Assembly (NCBI GenBank): GCA_022826925.1
Contig: JAJDTX010000104.1
Span: 1-64,000 of the forward strand
Length of the DNA: 64,000 bases
Origin: Bryobacterales bacterium
GTDB taxonomy: Bacteria; Acidobacteriota; Terriglobia; Bryobacterales; UBA6623
Direction: 5' to 3'
The translations under genes and the position numbers were made by a program. Under the pieces are notes generated by a model that saw only the letters and a program-made list of their open reading frames with translations, had not been told where the DNA came from and ran no database searches. Positions 27,901 through 34,838 of this stretch are shown one piece after another. How positions within the stretch are numbered: the first letter of the stretch is position 1; every line of letters starts with the position of its first letter.

Positions 27901-28417
27901 GTGGACGATCTCGGGCGTCCAGGAGTATGTCAACGGCTTTCCGATCTCAACTAGCGGGGGATTATCGGTGGGCATCCCGGGCGGGGTCCGGAACTTGGCG
28001 GACCGTGCCCCGGGCGTGCCGTGGAGAAGTTCGATTGCCTGTGGCGACATGGTTTTCGGGGATCCTAACCGGAACTACATCCTCAACGCCGGGAATCCTA
28101 GCCAGGTCACTCCCAGCAGGCCTCAGGCGTGGCTCCCGCCCGGAGATTTCGTCGAGGGGAACGCGCCAGAGGTTGACCAGGAGACCCGGCAGTGTCCGAA
28201 CTTCAATGAGGATTTGTCCGTAGTCAAGCGGATTCCCCTCGCAACCGAGAAAGTAAAGCTTCAAATCGGGGCGGATTGCTTCAACTGCCTGAATCGGCAT
28301 CGTTGGATCGCCGGCCGCTTCGGCAACAACATCAACAGCTCGACCTTCGGACGAATCGTCCCGGAACAGCCCAAGGGCCCGCGGACGATTCAGCTGCGCA
28401 TGCGTGTCGAGTGGTGA
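24914..28417 (+). CDS. Oar-like TonB-dependent outer-membrane receptor
   Basis: 1167 residues from ATG 24914, with a Sec signal (AVTFLVATAIITPSSWAQ). Residues about 27-110 are a carboxypeptidase-regulatory-like domain (GQINGRVTDTSGAMIPGAEI, NEVGQYVIYLPFGTYDVRVS). A plug-like region follows (VIMLDGLSTETTNNG, NAEYGRSSGGLITYATKSGT, NDLHGSVWNFHNNSFLNARP), then a long beta-barrel with aromatic-rich strands (FSGFDPTLANPG, LGLAYQITDKLVFRAGAGIQ, FNYSYDLPFGPGQRWGG). It ends IQLRMRVEW, an aromatic C-terminus typical of barrel proteins. This type is expanded in Acidobacteriota and Myxococcota (Oar). It would import or bind large ligands, perhaps oligosaccharides or peptides, using TonB energy. The next gene is convergent. 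Confidence 0.92.
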   Translation: MTKAAIAVTFLVATAIITPSSWAQTTQGQINGRVTDTSGAMIPGAEIEVVNPSTGVAQKISANEVGQYVIYLPFGTYDVRVSSLGFGTKVTTGVLVTTASETTVDVELDVETVAEQVSVSAAVAQLETSDTTIGAAIEENLMRHAPIAVQGQKRRPYQYISLSPGVNNTNGRGNVAGSRTLNTVIMLDGLSTETTNNGVGEQATGTEPSVEAIGEYKLLLSNMNAEYGRSSGGLITYATKSGTNDLHGSVWNFHNNSFLNARPWQAAERENSRNNEFGIAGGGPVFIPKVYDGRNKTFFWSTLAYYRQSATGRPTNFLTLPTAAMRSGDFSHAALNPLYDRKDQYTDANNQVWFRQFANNQIPMSRQSRVSANVMQLLPIPTARDTPELNHIGAVSSTFNPWDMTTKIDHQFNSSHRLSAFYMYGTAPRIETDPGGILDASFGRTAFNSFQRIRADYSWVQSPRVVHQILFGFNFQENGREQNNFGQGLSGQFGLSGMPSNECPWIQLARASSFGVSICANAPSNRESKLIPNWAYSTLWNKGRHTIKFGYQGQYWRINRHDQGGFAGGLTVGSAGTYLFGVSEGNLGSETKNTDGSGGFHLADFYLGLPNFVGTAAGLALEEREAYHALYLQDDWKLLPRLTLNLGIRWDVQMPFKENRGQFSGFDPTLANPGISGDYRGAVEFYGMTEGANGKLRVGPATYGNFGPRLGLAYQITDKLVFRAGAGIQYMAIQNTNVRSVNRVGHEARGNPPQRTSPFATYYEWDNGFPASQLGTPPFIDPAFLNNQSVTNWMNPQTIGTPPSLYMITGGFQRQFGDWVLETTFYSNMGRNNADHERINDLHPDYWHLGPLLNLEISDPAVAAAGFGKPYPEFPDNLPLHRALRRFPQYGNVSNDAGINTGMNYNAFMLKATKRYSNGLSFLGHWTVAKQLGDVDWAPGAFGSNTRNSYNRKLDKRVNRYDTTHRAVFNYSYDLPFGPGQRWGGTSAFSNYVLSGWTISGVQEYVNGFPISTSGGLSVGIPGGVRNLADRAPGVPWRSSIACGDMVFGDPNRNYILNAGNPSQVTPSRPQAWLPPGDFVEGNAPEVDQETRQCPNFNEDLSVVKRIPLATEKVKLQIGADCFNCLNRHRWIAGRFGNNINSSTFGRIVPEQPKGPRTIQLRMRVEW

Positions 28418-28472
28418 CCGGGGGGGCTGGCCAAGCATAGAACGCAGCGGGCCTTGCTTCCCTGGGTCGCGA

Positions 28473-28507
28473 GGCCGGCTCGTTCTTTGATTCGACGAGT
28501 GCCGGCC
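28473..28507. terminator. Bidirectional stem-loop between convergent genes
   Basis: GGCCGGCTCGT (28473-28483) can pair with ACGAGTGCCGGCC (28495-28507) over 11 base pairs with a 2-base bulge, loop of 11. It lies between the stops of the TonB receptor and CRTAC1-A. There is no T-run, so intrinsic termination is plausible but not proven. Confidence 0.45.
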
Positions 28508-28519
28508 CCGCGGCGCGGC

Positions 28520-30277
28520 TCATGGGGCGCTCTTGCCGAATCTCTCGGTCCGTACGATCCCCGCGCCCTCCTTGACGTAGATCAGCTGGTCAGAGCCCAC
28601 GCCCGAAAGTGTCTCTGACCCTGTGTTCGGCCATTCCACTCGGAGCGAGTCCACTTGGGTCGCCCGCCCAAGGCCGAAATGCAGTCGAAAATCATTCACG
28701 GACAGATAGCTGTCTTGGCTATGGACCTCCTGCACCTGTAACAGCCGCCCGGAACGAACGTAGACGCGTGCGCCGATCGCCGTACGGTTTGACGCCGTGC
28801 CAACGAGCTTTACCTTGAGCCAGTGGTTGGCCGAGCCGACATCGCACCGGATCAGCGAAGGCGGCTCGTTCATGTTCATCACCAAGACGTCCATGTCGCC
28901 ATCGTTGTCGAAATCGCCGAAGGCGCAGCCGCGGCTCGAGTGCGGCGCCGTGAGCCCCGGCCCGCACTGCTCTGTGACGTTGGCGAACAGCCCGTTCCCG
29001 AGGTTCCGAAACAGGAACCGCGGACCGCGGTACGGGTAGTCGGGATTGACCGCTTCAACCTCCGGATAGACGCTGCCAGCGACATAGAAGAGGTCAGCCC
29101 GGCCGTCGTTGTCAAAGTCGACCAGCCCCGCTCCCCACTCCAAGTGCCTGACGCTGGCTTGCAGTCCGGCCATCGACGACTCGTCTGAGAAATACCCGTC
29201 GCCGTCGTTGCGGTACAGGCCCGGGATGTCATCTGCGAAGTGGGTCTTGACAATGTCGAGCTTGCCATCGGATGAATAGTCCCCGATCGCCAGTCCCATG
29301 CCTGCCTGGGCCACGCCATCGGGGCTGTAGGCGAGTCCGCGTTCGGCCGCGATGTCGCTGAACGTGCCGTCCCTGTTGTTTCGCAGCAGGATGCTTGGGC
29401 TGGAGTCGCAGGCGAGGTAGATGTCGTGCCAGCCATCATCGTTGTAGTCCGTGTTCATCGCTGTCAGGCCGTAGCCCTGCAGGTCGCCGATCTGCGCATC
29501 TTCCGAAACGTCGGTGAACGTCCCGTCGCCGTTATTGCGGTATAGGATGTGCGACCCCTTGACCAAGCCTTGGGGGCCGTAGGCTACCGGCACGCCCTTC
29601 CAGGTGGTCCGACCCTTGGGCGGCAGATTCTCCAGGCTCTCGGCCCCGATGTAGTTCGCGACGAAGAGATCCAAGTGCCCATCCCTGTCGTAGTCGATGA
29701 ACGTGCAGCCGGTGCTCCAACTCCGCTGCTCTCCCCCAACGCCCGCTTCATCGGTCACGTCTGAGAAGGTCCCGTCGCCGTTATTGCGGTACAGGACGTT
29801 CTTTCCTCGGTAGGTGATGAACAAGTCATCAAATCCGTCGTTGTCGTAGTCTCCGATGCAGACGCCATTGGCCCAGCCGGTCTTGGTCAGGCCTGCTTCG
29901 CGAGTGACATCCGTGAAGGTCCCGTTGCGGTTGTTGCGGTATAGGCGATTCGTGGCGATGTCGTGATCTGGAATGCCGCTCCGACGCGAGCCGTTCAGCA
30001 GCAGGATGTCGAGCCAGCCGTCGTTGTCGTAGTCGTAGAAGGCTACTCCGCAGCCATTCGCCTCCGAGATATAGTCCGACGTGTCGGCCTCGCCGTAGTA
30101 GATTGTGCGAGTGAGGCCGGCCTCCTGTGCCACGTCGACAAAGCGAGCCCTGTACCCGCTCGTGCCGCCGCCCCTTGTGAACTCGCGCTCGGCCTCGCCC
30201 TCGATGCGCTGGCCCAGGGCGGAGGGGAGCGCCGCAACGCCCCAAGGCCACATTTTGAGGAGGCGTCGCCTTGTCAC
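28520..30277 (-). CDS. CRTAC1-type FG-GAP/ASPIC-UnbV protein (copy A)
   Basis: 585 residues. The start MTRRRLLKMWPWGVAALPSALG looks like a twin-arginine leader. The body is a VCBS/FG-GAP propeller with acidic metal-binding loops D-x-D-x-D-G repeated throughout (FYDYDNDGWLD, GDYDNDGFDD, IDYDRDGHLD, NTDYNDDGWHD, GDYSSDGKLD, VDFDNDGRAD, GDFDNDGDMD) and YRNNGDGTFTDVT-type linkers. The last 110 residues are ASPIC/UnbV (HWLKVKLVGTASNRTAIGAR, VQEVHSQDSYLSVNDFRLHF, VDSLRVEWP). Family function is unknown; an exported binding or adhesion-like role is inferred. It is closest to copy B and lacks the paired cysteines found in copies B, C and D (TTWKGVPVAYGPQG instead of CxWKG...CGPRG). It stands alone, divergent from the ankyrin gene. 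Confidence 0.9.
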   Translation of the reverse strand: MTRRRLLKMWPWGVAALPSALGQRIEGEAEREFTRGGGTSGYRARFVDVAQEAGLTRTIYYGEADTSDYISEANGCGVAFYDYDNDGWLDILLLNGSRRSGIPDHDIATNRLYRNNRNGTFTDVTREAGLTKTGWANGVCIGDYDNDGFDDLFITYRGKNVLYRNNGDGTFSDVTDEAGVGGEQRSWSTGCTFIDYDRDGHLDLFVANYIGAESLENLPPKGRTTWKGVPVAYGPQGLVKGSHILYRNNGDGTFTDVSEDAQIGDLQGYGLTAMNTDYNDDGWHDIYLACDSSPSILLRNNRDGTFSDIAAERGLAYSPDGVAQAGMGLAIGDYSSDGKLDIVKTHFADDIPGLYRNDGDGYFSDESSMAGLQASVRHLEWGAGLVDFDNDGRADLFYVAGSVYPEVEAVNPDYPYRGPRFLFRNLGNGLFANVTEQCGPGLTAPHSSRGCAFGDFDNDGDMDVLVMNMNEPPSLIRCDVGSANHWLKVKLVGTASNRTAIGARVYVRSGRLLQVQEVHSQDSYLSVNDFRLHFGLGRATQVDSLRVEWPNTGSETLSGVGSDQLIYVKEGAGIVRTERFGKSAP

Positions 30278-30392
30278 GGTTGGTAGAAAGCCCCGCGAGA
30301 GCCTTGCAAACGGACATGCCCCCGAGCGAGAATCTTGGCTTATCTTACCGGAGCGTCAAACGAGCAGTCTGATCTCAAGGGCCGGTTTGGGG

Positions 30393-33053
30393 ATGGTGGC
30401 CGCCATGCTGGCGATAGGCCACCTTACGCCGGCGTATTCGCAACGGCGCCTCGTGGACGTTGCTCTCTTGAGGGCTTCTGAGTCCGCAGACGCTCCGAGC
30501 GTCCGCCAGTTGCTCGAGCAGGGTGCCGAGATTGACGCCCGCAACGACCACGGCACGACGCCTCTGACGATTGCCGCGCTGGAGGGTCATCGGCCGGTCG
30601 TGAGGATTCTTATCTCCGCGGGCGCGGACATTCGGAGCACGGACGACCGCGGCATGACGGCCTTGATGGCCGCCGCCTCGGAGGGACACACGGAGATTGT
30701 CCGGGACCTGCTGAATGCGAGTGCGAATGCAAATACGCAGGATGACCAAGGCCGAACAGCTCTGATGCTGGCTGTCGGGGAAGTCCGGCTCGGCGCAGTC
30801 CGGGCGCTCTTGGAATCCGCAGATATTGACATCCGGAACGACGCAGGTCAGACCGCCCTTCTGATCGCGGCGGCTACTGGCCACGAGCCAGTGACCGAGG
30901 CGCTGATCGAAGCCGGTGCCAATCTGGGCCACGCTGACGACTCCGGGCAAACGCCCCTGATGGCCGCCGCGTTCCGGGGGCATTCCAGCGTGGTCGAAGC
31001 GCTGATAGGGGCAGGTGCGAACCTCGACGCCCGAGGCGCAGAGGGGGCGAGTGTCGCCGCCGCCGGCATGGAAATCCCAGTGGGGCGCGTGACCGCCCTG
31101 ATGCTCGCGGCAGCTAGGGGCGCGACTCCGGTCGTAACTGCGCTACTGAGGGCAGGCGCGACGACGGCAGCGAGATCGATCGATGGCCGTACCGCCCTTA
31201 TGTTCGCTGCGTCGAGCGGGCACACGGAGATCGTACGGCTATTGCTAGAGCACGGTTCTGAAATTGACGCCGTCGATGATCTCAAGGAGTCGGCTCTTGT
31301 CCAAGCGGCTTTGCTGGGGCACATCGACGTCGTGCAGGAGCTCAAGCGCCGGGGAGCGGCTTCCACGCCGAGCGAAGACCTTCTCTTCGCTGCGCGAGTC
31401 GGGGGGGCCGAAGAGGCCGAGGCCGCACTGTCAGGCGGCGCTGACCCCGATACCAGCGATAGCCGGGGCGTGACAGCCCTGATGATCGCATCCCTGCACG
31501 GCCACCTAGGGGTGGTTCGCTCACTGATTGCGAGAGACGCCGACATCAACCGCCAGAGCATGCCAGGGGCACCCGTCGCGGTCCAGAGCGGAACGTTGGA
31601 GGAAGGCGGGGTTTCTGCCCTTATGCTCGCTTCAACAGAAGGCCATCTTGGGATCGCAAAAGCGCTGCTGGCAGCGGGTGCCGACATTGCCTTGGCCAGC
31701 CCCGTCGGCTGGACAGCCCTGCTGATGGCCGCATGGGAAGGCCAGACAGCCGTTGTGGAGAGTCTTCTGGCAGCAGGAGCGGATCTCAACGCCCGCGGCG
31801 AAGGCGGTCGGACGCCACTAATCCTTGCCGTCTCCAAGGGATTGCCGACGATGGTCCGGATCCTGCTCGAAGCCGGTGCCGACATCGACGCCCAAGCTGA
31901 CGACGGCAGCACGGCGATCATGGTTGCTGTTTCATCAGGGGACCTCACGATGCTCCGGACCCTGCTGGCCGGCGACGCTGACTTGAACCTACCGTCGATC
32001 GACGGACGCACCGCATTGCTGGTCGCGGCCAGCAGGGGGGATGTAGCTGTCCTCGAAATGCTCACGACGGCGGGTGCCGAGGTGAGCGCCAGGATGCACG
32101 ACGGCAGGACGGCGCTCATGCTCGCCGCGGCCAGCGGACAGACTGATGCGATTCGATTCCTTCTGGACCATGGTGCGGAAGCGGGCAAGTCTGACGAGCG
32201 CGGCAGAACCGCGTTGGTGCATGCCGCCTTGGCCGGCCATGACCAAGCGGCATTGCTGCTCGAGAGCGCCGGGGCGGGCGAGGATCTAGATGAATTGCTG
32301 CGGATCGTCGCTGCCACCGGGCGGGCTGACAGAGTAGCGGGATTAGTGAGCGCGGGAGCCCAAGTCAATGGCCGTGACGCTGAGCGGAACACTCCGCTGA
32401 TGCTCGCCGCAGCTGCCGGCCACGCATCTGTAGTGGCCGAGCTCGTGGCCCGAGGGGCGGACGTGAACGCCGAAATGCCGGATGGAGGAACGGTTCTCAT
32501 GCTGGCGGCGGGCCAGAACCGGAGGGAAGCGGTGGAGGCCCTGTTGGAGAGCGGAGCCCGGCCGGATGCCCGCACGCCGGAGGGCCGAACAGCATTGATG
32601 ATGGCGTGCTTCGAAGGCTTCTCGACAACGGCTCAGACCCTGTTGGATCATGGTGCGAGCCCTGACCTCGCGGATACGTCGGGGGGCACGGCGCTCATGT
32701 TTGCCGCGGCCGAGGGGCACGCGGAAACGATCGAGGTACTGCTGGCCGGCGGGGCTGATCCGAACCTTAGGCGGGCCGATGGTGTCGCCCCGCTCATGTT
32801 GGCCTCATCCACAGGCACGCTTGGGGGCGTACGGCATCTCGTCGAAGCAGGCGCTGACCTCGCTGCCGCGGATTCGCGGGGCTTCACCGCGTTGCTCATT
32901 GCCGCCTCCCGCGGGCAGACGCTCGTCGTGGAGTATCTTCTCGCGCGAGGCGCCGACCCGCATGCGCGGACAGCTGCCGGGGAGACCGCGATCTCGCTTG
33001 CGGAGTCGAAAGGGTATCGCAGGACCGTGAGCCTGCTCTCGGACGGGCGCTGA
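30393..33053 (+). CDS. Long ankyrin-repeat protein (about 26 repeats), probably exported
   Basis: About 886 residues from ATG 30393, with a short hydrophobic leader (AAMLAIGHLTPAYS); the frame is open back to 30105 but that part runs antisense through copy A. The rest is almost wholly ankyrin units of 31-33 residues, of the form DGRTALMLAAASGQTDAIRF then LLDHGAEAG. I count about 26, with weaker units near the ends. Two units are interrupted by similar inserts of about 16 residues (near 31030-31090 and 31550-31610). No enzyme domain is attached, so it should be a protein-binding scaffold. The leader suggests a periplasmic site, but a cytoplasmic one is possible. It lies between CRTAC1-A and CRTAC1-B and ends in a hairpin shared with copy B. 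Confidence 0.9.
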   Translation: MVAAMLAIGHLTPAYSQRRLVDVALLRASESADAPSVRQLLEQGAEIDARNDHGTTPLTIAALEGHRPVVRILISAGADIRSTDDRGMTALMAAASEGHTEIVRDLLNASANANTQDDQGRTALMLAVGEVRLGAVRALLESADIDIRNDAGQTALLIAAATGHEPVTEALIEAGANLGHADDSGQTPLMAAAFRGHSSVVEALIGAGANLDARGAEGASVAAAGMEIPVGRVTALMLAAARGATPVVTALLRAGATTAARSIDGRTALMFAASSGHTEIVRLLLEHGSEIDAVDDLKESALVQAALLGHIDVVQELKRRGAASTPSEDLLFAARVGGAEEAEAALSGGADPDTSDSRGVTALMIASLHGHLGVVRSLIARDADINRQSMPGAPVAVQSGTLEEGGVSALMLASTEGHLGIAKALLAAGADIALASPVGWTALLMAAWEGQTAVVESLLAAGADLNARGEGGRTPLILAVSKGLPTMVRILLEAGADIDAQADDGSTAIMVAVSSGDLTMLRTLLAGDADLNLPSIDGRTALLVAASRGDVAVLEMLTTAGAEVSARMHDGRTALMLAAASGQTDAIRFLLDHGAEAGKSDERGRTALVHAALAGHDQAALLLESAGAGEDLDELLRIVAATGRADRVAGLVSAGAQVNGRDAERNTPLMLAAAAGHASVVAELVARGADVNAEMPDGGTVLMLAAGQNRREAVEALLESGARPDARTPEGRTALMMACFEGFSTTAQTLLDHGASPDLADTSGGTALMFAAAEGHAETIEVLLAGGADPNLRRADGVAPLMLASSTGTLGGVRHLVEAGADLAAADSRGFTALLIAASRGQTLVVEYLLARGADPHARTAAGETAISLAESKGYRRTVSLLSDGR

Positions 33054-33086
33054 GCGGCTGGCTGGGGTTCGCAGCCGGACCGCTCA
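33051..33086. terminator. Stop-to-stop bidirectional terminator hairpin
   Basis: Bases 33051-33064 (TGAGCGGCTGGCTG) pair with 33072-33086 (CAGCCGGACCGCTCA): 14 base pairs with one G-T pair and one bulged A, loop GGGTTCG. The 5' arm begins with the TGA of the ankyrin gene and the 3' arm ends with the complement of the TGA of CRTAC1-B, so the stem runs exactly from one stop codon to the other. It is a strong candidate for termination in both directions, although no T-tract follows. Confidence 0.7.
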
Positions 33087-34838
33087 CAACGTTACCGAAC
33101 GAACGATTCCGTTGCCCTCCTCGATATGGAGAAGGCGATCAGCGGGCAGCTCGCGGAATTGTTCGCGCAGCCCGTTCGGCCAGCGGACGCTTAGCTCGTC
33201 GACCTTGGAGTTCGAGCCGAGGCCGAAATGCAGCCGTAGGTCGTTGACCGAGTAATAGCTGGACTGGCTCTGCACCTCCTGCACCTGCCGCCGCCCTCCG
33301 GCCTGCAGCTCAATCCGGGCACCGATCGCCGTCCGGTTTGACTCGACGCCGAACAGCTTGACCTTGAGCCAGTGATTGCCTGTGGAGACATCCGCCCGGA
33401 TCAGGGATGGCGGTTCATTCATGTTCATGACCACGACGTCCAAGTCTCCGTCGTTATCGAAGTCGCCGAAGGCGCAGCCTCTACTCGAGTGCGGCGTCGT
33501 CAGGCCGCTGCCGCACTGGTCGGTGACGTTAGCGAACGAGCCGTCTCGCATGTTGCGGAACAAGAACCTCGGCCCGCGATAGGGATAGCGGGGATTGAAT
33601 CGTTCCACCCTCGGGAAGAGGTTCCCAACGGAATAGAACAGGTCCGGCCAGCTGTCGTTGTCGAAGTCCACCAGTCCCGTGCCCCACTGGATGTGCTGCG
33701 TCACGACATGCAGGCCCGCCGCTACCGACATGTCGGCGAAGGTCCCGTTGCCGAAATTCCTGTACAGCGCGGGCATCTCGTCCGCGAACAGGGTCTTGAC
33801 AATGTCAAGCTTTCCGTCCCCGTCATAGTCGCCGGTTGCCAGGCCCATTCCGGCCTGTTCCCGCCCATCCTCGCTATAGGCAACTCCGCACTCGACCGCG
33901 ATGTCTGTGAACGTGCCGTCGCGGTTGTTTCGGTACAGGATGCTCGGAGTGGAATCGCAGGCCACATAGATATCCGGCCAGCCGTCCTCGTTGACATCCG
34001 TCACGAGCGCGGTCATGCCGTAGTACCCGTGCGGGTTGTGCATCCCGGCCTCCTCGCTCACGTCGGAGAACGTGCCGTCGCCATTGTTGCGATACAGGTA
34101 GTTCTTCGTGCCCGGCATCCCGCGCGGACCGCAAAAGACCGGAACACCCTTCCATTCGCAGTTGTTGCCCTGGCCCGGCAGGGGAACCCTCTCAAGGTCG
34201 ATGTCCACGTAGTTCGAAACGAACAGGTCTAGGTGCCCGTCACGGTCGTAATCGACAAAGGTCGCGCCCGCGTTCCAGCGATCCGGGAAGCCGCTTAGCC
34301 CGGCCTCTTCGGTGACGTCGGAGAATGTGCCGTCGCCGTTGTTGCGGTACAGGACGTTCTGGCCCCAGTAGGTGACGAAGAGATCGTCGTTGCCGTCGTT
34401 GTCGAAGTCCCCGATGCAGACGCTGTTAGCCCAGCCGGATCGGACCAGTCCGGCTTCTTCGGTGACGTCGGAGAACGTGCCGTCGCGGTTGTTCTTGTAG
34501 AGGCGGTTCGTCGGCGTCGCTCCCGCTGGAAGGCCGTCAAGCCGAGTTCCGTTCAAGACGAAGATGTCTAGCCATCCGTCGCTGTCGTAGTCGTAGAACG
34601 CCACGCCGCAGCCATTTGCTTCGACTATGTAGCGCACCTGCTCGCTGCTGCCGTAGTAGACCGTATCCGTCAGGCCAGCGTCCTTGGCAACGTCTGTGAA
34701 TTGCACCCCATACGGCGTGTCCGGCACGGATTCCGAAGTTGCGCCCAGCAGGCCGCCGCTGGCGACGGACGCCCACCCTGCCGCGCCTGCGGCAGTGCCG
34801 AGCTTCAGCAGGCGCCGTCGGGACAGGATCACGATCAC
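33084..34838 (-). CDS. CRTAC1-type FG-GAP/ASPIC-UnbV protein (copy B)
   Basis: 584 residues with a twin-arginine leader (SRRRLLKLGTAAGAAGWASV). The FG-GAP propeller carries the same D-x-D-x-D-G loops as copy A (FYDYDSDGWLD, GDFDNDGNDD, VDYDRDGHLD, TDVNEDGWPD, GDYDGDGKLD, VDFDNDSWPD, GDFDNDGDLD), and the C-terminus is ASPIC/UnbV (HWLKVKLFGVESNRTAIGAR, QSQSSYYSVNDLRLHFGLG). A central loop has two cysteines, NCEWKGVPVFCGPRG, likely disulfide-bonded. It is the most similar relative of copy A (long identical stretches such as ANGCGVAFYDYD and VLYRNNGDGTFSDVT). It is the last gene of the minus-strand run; its ATG overlaps the TGA of copy C (ATGA). Confidence 0.92.
   Translation of the reverse strand: MIVILSRRRLLKLGTAAGAAGWASVASGGLLGATSESVPDTPYGVQFTDVAKDAGLTDTVYYGSSEQVRYIVEANGCGVAFYDYDSDGWLDIFVLNGTRLDGLPAGATPTNRLYKNNRDGTFSDVTEEAGLVRSGWANSVCIGDFDNDGNDDLFVTYWGQNVLYRNNGDGTFSDVTEEAGLSGFPDRWNAGATFVDYDRDGHLDLFVSNYVDIDLERVPLPGQGNNCEWKGVPVFCGPRGMPGTKNYLYRNNGDGTFSDVSEEAGMHNPHGYYGMTALVTDVNEDGWPDIYVACDSTPSILYRNNRDGTFTDIAVECGVAYSEDGREQAGMGLATGDYDGDGKLDIVKTLFADEMPALYRNFGNGTFADMSVAAGLHVVTQHIQWGTGLVDFDNDSWPDLFYSVGNLFPRVERFNPRYPYRGPRFLFRNMRDGSFANVTDQCGSGLTTPHSSRGCAFGDFDNDGDLDVVVMNMNEPPSLIRADVSTGNHWLKVKLFGVESNRTAIGARIELQAGGRRQVQEVQSQSSYYSVNDLRLHFGLGSNSKVDELSVRWPNGLREQFRELPADRLLHIEEGNGIVRSVTL

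Noticed and set aside
30105-30392. N-terminal extension of the ankyrin gene
   Set aside because: This part is antisense to the 5' end of CRTAC1-A, has no ankyrin pattern and would place the leader internally.
30848-32575. 575-codon minus-strand frame with regular internal repeats
   Set aside because: Its periodicity mirrors the ankyrin repeats on the other strand; composition is Ser/Ala/Pro-rich with no motif.
30393-33053. Regular DNA repeats suggesting a CRISPR or satellite array
   Set aside because: The period of about 99 bases is the codon image of 33-residue ankyrin units; the copies diverge and are in frame.
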